From the NCBI GenBank assembly GCA_964495095.1, contig CAZBUH010000011.1, positions 1 to 28,491 of the forward strand: a stretch of DNA of 28,491 bases. Direction: 5' to 3'. A program made the translations under genes and the position numbers. This document shows, in pieces, positions 24,698-28,491 of the stretch (positions within the stretch are counted from its first letter, which is position 1; each line of letters opens with the position of its first letter). The notes under the pieces were generated by a model. The model ran no database searches, was not told the origin of the DNA, and saw only the letters and a program-made list of their open reading frames with translations. Origin of the DNA: CAZBUH01 sp964495095. Lineage in GTDB: Bacteria > Bacillota > Clostridia > Oscillospirales > Oscillospiraceae.

Positions 24698-25463
24698 AGT
24701 CTGCGCAGTCACCGGCGCGGGCTCCGGCATCGGCTTTACATGCGCGAAAATGCTGGCCGAAAGCGGCGCAAAGGTCGCCATGATCGGCAGAAACGGCGAT
24801 AAAATAAAGCGCGCCGCCGAAATGCTGGCAGACTCGGGAGAGGTTTTCCCCTTCCAGCTTGACATATCGGAAACCGCCGCTATCGCCGGCGTCGTCGGGA
24901 AAATCCGGGCTGAGCTGGGTGAAATCGACTATATGATACAGGCCGCCGGAATGATGTACGGCGGCGACGGCCTTGAGCTTACGGAGGAGACCTGGGACGC
25001 CGTAATGAACACAAACGCCCGCGGCACGTTTTTCATGATGCAGCAGGTGGTAAAGCAGTCCATGGCCCCCAGGAAAACAGGCGCCATCGTAAATATCTCC
25101 TCCATGGCCGGAATCCGGGGAATGGCCGTCCCACTGTGCTCCGCCAGCTATTCCGCCAGCAAGGCCGCCGTGGTGGGCATCACCATGCAGGCCGCCGTGG
25201 AGTGGGCCGGCTATAACGTAAGAGTAAACGCCATAGCCCCCGGCGGCGTGGCCTCCCGGGGCATCGGCGCGGGAGGCGGCCAGCCCCCCGCCCCGGAGCA
25301 GGACGCAGGCGGCGGCCCCGACATGTCGCCCATACCCTCCGGCCGCTTTACGGACCCCAGGGAGGTGGCCGGTACGGCCATGTTCCTCCTTTCGGAGCTG
25401 TCCGGCAACACCACAGGCCAGGTGATAGTCATAGACGGCGGCGCTTCCGTGGTCGGCCATTAA
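24672..25463 (+). CDS. SDR-family NAD(P)-dependent oxidoreductase
   Basis: 263 residues, classical short-chain dehydrogenase. The cofactor loop TGAGSGIG is at 14-21. The catalytic Ser lies in NISSMAG (about 143-144), and Y160-x3-K164 in YSASK. The usual NNAG motif reads QAAG here. A Gly/Pro-rich stretch (about 199-215, GAGGGQPPAPEQDAGGG) replaces the usual substrate-loop helix. The last part, VIVIDGGASV, is normal. Substrate unknown. It overlaps the transporter gene. A GTG at 24660 is an alternative start; I chose the ATG at 24672 because AAGAAAGG lies 11 bases ahead. Confidence 0.88.
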   Translation: MMETTFQNKVCAVTGAGSGIGFTCAKMLAESGAKVAMIGRNGDKIKRAAEMLADSGEVFPFQLDISETAAIAGVVGKIRAELGEIDYMIQAAGMMYGGDGLELTEETWDAVMNTNARGTFFMMQQVVKQSMAPRKTGAIVNISSMAGIRGMAVPLCSASYSASKAAVVGITMQAAVEWAGYNVRVNAIAPGGVASRGIGAGGGQPPAPEQDAGGGPDMSPIPSGRFTDPREVAGTAMFLLSELSGNTTGQVIVIDGGASVVGH

Positions 25464-25480
25464 AAAGCTTTGATAACCCC

Positions 25481-25511
25481 CCCGCGTACCCTGCCCAGCA
25501 GGGTGCGCGGG
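25481..25511 (+). terminator. Hairpin after the SDR gene
   Basis: Thirteen-base arms (CCCGCGTACCCTG at 25481-25493, and 25499-25511) with one non-Watson-Crick pair and a 5-base loop. It is followed by CAATTTAT, a poor T run, so termination may be partial. It lies just upstream of the promoter at 25523. Confidence 0.65.
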
Positions 25512-25522
25512 GCAATTTATAC

Positions 25523-25551
25523 TTTACAATTTTTGCTGTGTAATATATACT
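25523..25551 (+). promoter_or_regulatory. Promoter of the XRE regulator-lepA unit
   Basis: TTTACA (25523-25528) and TATACT (25546-25551) with a 17-base spacer. The start codon is about 30 bases beyond the expected start of transcription. Confidence 0.65.
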
Positions 25552-25588
25552 TATTGTATTAAAAACTCAAAAGACAGGGGAAAGATAT

Positions 25589-26236
25589 ATGAACGGCTTT
25601 GCGCAAAATCTGTCCATACTGAGAAAGGAAAAAGGGCTTAGCCAGAGGCAGGCGGCGGAGGAGCTGCACATATCCCAGGCCCTGCTCTCCCACTATGAAA
25701 ACGGCATCCGGGAGCCAAGGCTGGACTTTGTTATCAAGGCCTGCGAATATTACGGCGTCTCCGCAGATTTTATTCTGGGCCGGACCGCCGTCCCGGAAAA
25801 TTTCACAGCCGGCCCCGACAGCAGCCAAACGCCCTCCACCATCGACCGTTATGTGAGCATGCTGTCAAGCTCCCTCGCCGCAATCTTCCGGCTGCTTGAG
25901 GACATGGGCGACGAAAAGCTTTTGCAGGAGGCCGCTTACTATATAGGCATCCCCTCGTACAAGCTTTTCCGCATGATAGAGAACTTCAGAAACGGCAATA
26001 TTGACACCCTGCCGAAAAATCTGATCTTTGAAAACGCCCTCAGCGACGCTGCCAGCAAGCTCACCATCACCAATTTTTCCGACCGGCTCCGGGAGCTGCT
26101 CATAAACGGCAGCGGCGGCGGAATCTCCGAACTGACCGTAGATTCGCTCAAGGAGCGCTTCAATCAGGCCTACAGCGTCTGCGAGGAACTCTTCAGCTAT
26201 GTCTGCGCACGCCTGAGCAGCGTTGTGATACTTTGA
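25589..26236 (+). CDS. XRE-family helix-turn-helix regulator
   Basis: 215 residues. The N-terminal HTH_3 domain (about 5-62) reads LRKEKGLSQRQAAEELHISQ and ALLSHYENGIREP, with a typical dimerising region after it (YGVSADFILGRT). The remaining 140 residues are helical with no motif I recognise, and may sense a signal or form the dimer. A strong SD (AGGGG) precedes the ATG. It is 16 bases ahead of lepA and shares a transcript with it. The targets are unknown; autoregulation is usual in the family. Confidence 0.85.
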   Translation: MNGFAQNLSILRKEKGLSQRQAAEELHISQALLSHYENGIREPRLDFVIKACEYYGVSADFILGRTAVPENFTAGPDSSQTPSTIDRYVSMLSSSLAAIFRLLEDMGDEKLLQEAAYYIGIPSYKLFRMIENFRNGNIDTLPKNLIFENALSDAASKLTITNFSDRLRELLINGSGGGISELTVDSLKERFNQAYSVCEELFSYVCARLSSVVIL

Positions 26237-26252
26237 CCTCGGAGGCTTAAAA

Positions 26253-28058
26253 ATGCTTGACCAATCAAAAATCCGGAATTTTTCGATCATAGCCCACATA
26301 GACCACGGCAAATCCACCCTGGCCGACCGCCTGCTGGAGCGGTGCGGAGCGGTGGCGGAGCGCGATATGGAGAGCCAGCTTCTGGACAACATGGAGCTTG
26401 AGCGGGAGCGGGGCATAACCATAAAGGCCCGGGCCGTCTGCCTCTCCTACAAGTCCCGGGACGGGGAAGAATATACCCTCAACCTTATCGACACCCCTGG
26501 CCATGTGGACTTCAACTACGAGGTGTCCCGGAGCCTCGCCGCCTGCGAGGGGGCGGTGCTTGTAGTGGACGCCGCCCAGGGCATAGAGGCCCAGACCCTC
26601 GCCAACACCTATCTGGCCCTTGACCACAACCTGGAAATAGTCCCGGTAATAAATAAAATCGACCTTCCCAGCGCCGACCCCAAGCGGGTGAAAGCCGAGA
26701 TCGAGGACGTTATCGGCATCCCCGCCATGGACGCCCCGGAGATATCAGCCAAAAACGGCATAAATATAGACGCCGTGCTGGAGGACATTGTAAAGAACGT
26801 CCCGGCGCCAAAGGTGAAAAACGGCGTTCCCCTCCGGGCGCTTATCTTCGACAGCCAGTACGACAGCTACCGTGGCGTTATCGTCTATATGCGAATAGTG
26901 GACGGTAAAATTGAAAAGGACATGGAGGTAAAGATGATGGCCTCCGGCGCCGTATACAAGGTAGTGGAGGTGGGCCATCTCCGTCCCATGGGAATGGACC
27001 CCTGCCAGGAGCTCTGCTCCGGCGAGGTGGGCTATTTTACGGCCAGCATAAAAAACGTGGCGGACACCCGGGTCGGTGACACCGTCACAGGCGCTGAGGA
27101 CCCGGCGGAGGAGGCCCTCCCCGGCTACCGGCCCGTTCAGCCTATGGTCTTTTCCGGCATATACACCGCCGACGGGGCAAAATACCCGGATCTGCGGGAC
27201 GCGCTGGAGAAATTAAAGCTCAATGACGCATCCCTCTCCTACGAGCCGGAATCCTCCGTGGCCCTGGGCTTCGGCTTTCGGTGCGGCTTTCTCGGGCTTC
27301 TGCATATGGAGATAATCCAGGAGCGGCTGGAGAGGGAGTATAACCTCGACCTTATAACCACCGCCCCCAGCGTTATCTACAGGGTGACAAAAACCGACGG
27401 CCAGGTGCTCCTTGTTGATAACCCCTTAAATTACCCGGACCCGGGCTCCATAGAAATGGCCGAGGAGCCGTTTGTAAACGCCTCCATAATGTGCCCCAAG
27501 GAATTTGTGGGAAATATAATGGATTTGTGCCAGGACAGGCGGGGCGAATACAAGGACATGACCTATATAGACTCCGACCGTGTGGAGCTTCACTACGACC
27601 TGCCCTTAAATGAAATAATCTACGACTTTTTCGACGCCCTCAAGTCCCGCAGCAAGGGCTACGCCAGCCTTGACTATGAGCTGTCCGGCTACAGGGCCTC
27701 AGAGCTTGTAAAGCTGGACATACTCCTGAACGGCGACGTGGTGGACGCCCTGAGCTTTATAGTCCACAAGGACAAGGCCTACGCCAGAGGCCGCAGGATA
27801 ACGGAAAAGCTCAAGGAAAACATACCGCGCCAGCTTTTTGAGGTGCCGGTGCAGGCTGCCATCGGTGGCAAGGTCATCGCCAGAGAGACTATAAAGGCCA
27901 TGCGCAAGGACGTGCTGGCAAAGTGCTACGGCGGCGATATAACCCGAAAGAAAAAGCTCCTGGAAAAGCAGAAGGAGGGCAAAAAGAAAATGCGCTCTCT
28001 TGGCACTGTCTCCGTGCCTCAGGAGGCGTTTATGGCGGTACTCAAGCTGGACGAGTAG
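26253..28058 (+). CDS. lepA: Elongation factor 4 (LepA)
   Basis: 601 residues. A translational GTPase that back-translocates or assists ribosome assembly. G1 is AHIDHGKSTLADR, G2 lies around RERGITIKA, G3 is DTPGHVD and G4 is NKID. The domain II-IV body and the LepA-specific C-terminal domain (IGGKVIARETIKAMRKDVLAK, then KKKLLEKQKEGKK) are intact. The start has CGGAGG 7 bases ahead. It is the last plus-strand gene before the mobile-element remnant. An ordinary, complete member of its family. Confidence 0.97.
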   Translation: MLDQSKIRNFSIIAHIDHGKSTLADRLLERCGAVAERDMESQLLDNMELERERGITIKARAVCLSYKSRDGEEYTLNLIDTPGHVDFNYEVSRSLAACEGAVLVVDAAQGIEAQTLANTYLALDHNLEIVPVINKIDLPSADPKRVKAEIEDVIGIPAMDAPEISAKNGINIDAVLEDIVKNVPAPKVKNGVPLRALIFDSQYDSYRGVIVYMRIVDGKIEKDMEVKMMASGAVYKVVEVGHLRPMGMDPCQELCSGEVGYFTASIKNVADTRVGDTVTGAEDPAEEALPGYRPVQPMVFSGIYTADGAKYPDLRDALEKLKLNDASLSYEPESSVALGFGFRCGFLGLLHMEIIQERLEREYNLDLITTAPSVIYRVTKTDGQVLLVDNPLNYPDPGSIEMAEEPFVNASIMCPKEFVGNIMDLCQDRRGEYKDMTYIDSDRVELHYDLPLNEIIYDFFDALKSRSKGYASLDYELSGYRASELVKLDILLNGDVVDALSFIVHKDKAYARGRRITEKLKENIPRQLFEVPVQAAIGGKVIARETIKAMRKDVLAKCYGGDITRKKKLLEKQKEGKKKMRSLGTVSVPQEAFMAVLKLDE

Positions 28059-28078
28059 GCCGCGCAGTATAAAAATAA

Positions 28079-28105
28079 GCCGGCAGGAATTTGGTTCCTG
28101 CCGGC
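28079..28105 (-). terminator. Minus-facing terminator between lepA and the right-hand remnant
   Basis: Eleven-pair perfect stem (GCCGGCAGGAA / TTCCTGCCGGC; arms 28079-28089 and 28095-28105), five-base loop. On the minus strand it is followed by TTATTTTTAT, while on the plus strand no T run follows. It therefore best serves transcripts coming from the right, although it may also end lepA weakly. Confidence 0.7.
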
Positions 28106-28291
28106 CTCAGGTCAGGCTGTCAAAAGCCCTCGCAGAGTTTCGCCGCCCGCAGGCGGCAAAAAATTTTTGATCCGCCTCTGCGCACCGCCCGGTTTTTATT
28201 CATTATTTTCCGCTCTCTCAGCACACCGGGAAACAATATTTAGATATGTTACCATGGCGCGGAGGCCTTTTCAATAACTTTATAACGCACA
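28106..28291. other. Hairpin-rich non-coding stretch
   Basis: No gene is seen in this part of the 433 bases after lepA. GCCGCC (28142-28147) and GGCGGC (28152-28157) pair around CGCA, enclosed by CGCAGAG (28131-28137) and CTCTGCG (28176-28182), so a nested stem structure is possible. A 27-residue minus-strand frame (28203 to 28120) starts MNKNRAVRRGGSKIF; it is too short to trust. The stretch is probably decayed mobile-element flank. Confidence 0.4.
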
Positions 28292-28491
28292 TTAATATTT
28301 GTATTTGTGCCCGCCGGGACTTTTATTGGCCCGGCGGGCAAGCTGCTCCGGCAAAAATTGCCTTGCAAGGGCGATGTTCTCCTCCGGAGAAAAACTCGTT
28401 CTGCAAGGCAATGTCAAAGCTGTATGCAAGCCGCGCCTTCGGGCGCCGCTCCGCTTTTTCCGCGGCGTTCCACAGCGTTTCCCGGTCAGAA
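28292..28491 (-). pseudogene. Truncated, frameshifted MobA/MobL-family relaxase remnant
   Basis: Read on the minus strand from the window edge, one frame gives RETLWNAAEKAE and then LAYSFDIALQNEF, which matches the MobA/MobL (MobQ) relaxase pattern of a LWNxxExAE helix followed by the xAxxFxIALxxE strand. It then breaks into a short unrelated tail. Dropping one base in the AAAAA run at 28390-28394 restores the family sequence ENIALARQFLPEQLARR in the next frame, which runs to a TAA at 28292-28294 with no further match after about 20 residues. So the gene has a one-base frameshift and is cut short, losing the His-rich catalytic motif that should follow. The 5' part lies outside the window. Relaxases of this type nick oriT of mobilisable elements. 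Confidence 0.72.

Noticed and set aside
24561..25460. 299-codon minus-strand frame opposite the SDR gene.
   Set aside because: Antisense shadow rich in Gly and His; the SDR motifs on the plus strand are complete.
28357..28412. Inverted repeat ATTGCCTTGCA ... TGCAAGGCAAT with an inner TTCTCC/GGAGAA palindrome.
   Set aside because: It lies inside the relaxase remnant and is explained by codons for the DIALQ and ALARQF segments; no need for a structural element.
1..28491. CRISPR arrays, tRNA or rRNA genes, complete insertion sequences.
   Set aside because: No regularly spaced repeats, no cloverleaf-like or rRNA-like sequence and no transposase frame were seen.

Overview
The window reads as chromosomal DNA from a Gram-positive anaerobe of class Clostridia, most likely a gut member of the Oscillospirales/Ruminococcaceae type. 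This is inferred from gene content and order: a ylmE-sepF-divIVA-ileS-lspA-rluD block, a dnaD/dnaI-type helicase-loader pair, a yabM-mazG-yabO (rqcP) block, a short Hfq, and strong AGGAGG-type ribosome binding sites. The DNA is GC-rich in genes and AT-rich at promoters. There is no rRNA or tRNA gene, so the taxonomy is inference. Almost all of the window is housekeeping DNA.

Layout. Positions 1-5460 are minus-strand: a terminator, a YmdB-type phosphoesterase and a lipid kinase (79-1751), then serC-serA for serine synthesis, driven by a perfect consensus promoter at 4139-4167 and closed by a terminator at 1775-1810, then mtaB. From 5537 a plus-strand promoter drives a cysteine desulfurase, which is followed by the wreck of a PucR-type regulator (6781-7164). 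A minus-strand HAD phosphatase and a plus-strand ParB/Noc-like gene follow.

Positions 8909-17869 hold a minus-strand run read in the order miaA, hfq, an HlyD-like adaptor, ylmE, sepF, divIVA, ileS, lspA, rluD. It joins tRNA modification, RNA chaperoning, division-site assembly, Ile-tRNA charging and lipoprotein processing. Compared with the Bacillus ylm block, ylmG and ylmH are absent. At 17889-17936 two well-formed promoters lie back to back, one for miaA (minus) and one for dnaD (plus), with overlapping -35 boxes.

From 17987 to 28058 everything is plus-strand: dnaD and a DnaI/DnaC-like ATPase, an AT-rich gap with DnaA-box-like repeats and a possible 47-residue ORF, a SpoVB/YabM-type flippase, mazG, hup, rqcP, an AI-2E-family permease, an SDR oxidoreductase, an XRE-type regulator and lepA.

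The last 430 bases are different. After lepA comes a hairpin-rich stretch with a minus-facing terminator, and the right edge carries a minus-strand, frameshifted and truncated remnant of a MobA/MobL-family relaxase. This is the only clear trace of a mobile element. No wholly new system was recognised. The most informative non-routine items are the relaxase remnant, the PucR pseudogene, the shared divergent promoter, the rearranged ylm block, and the AT-rich gap downstream of the helicase loader.
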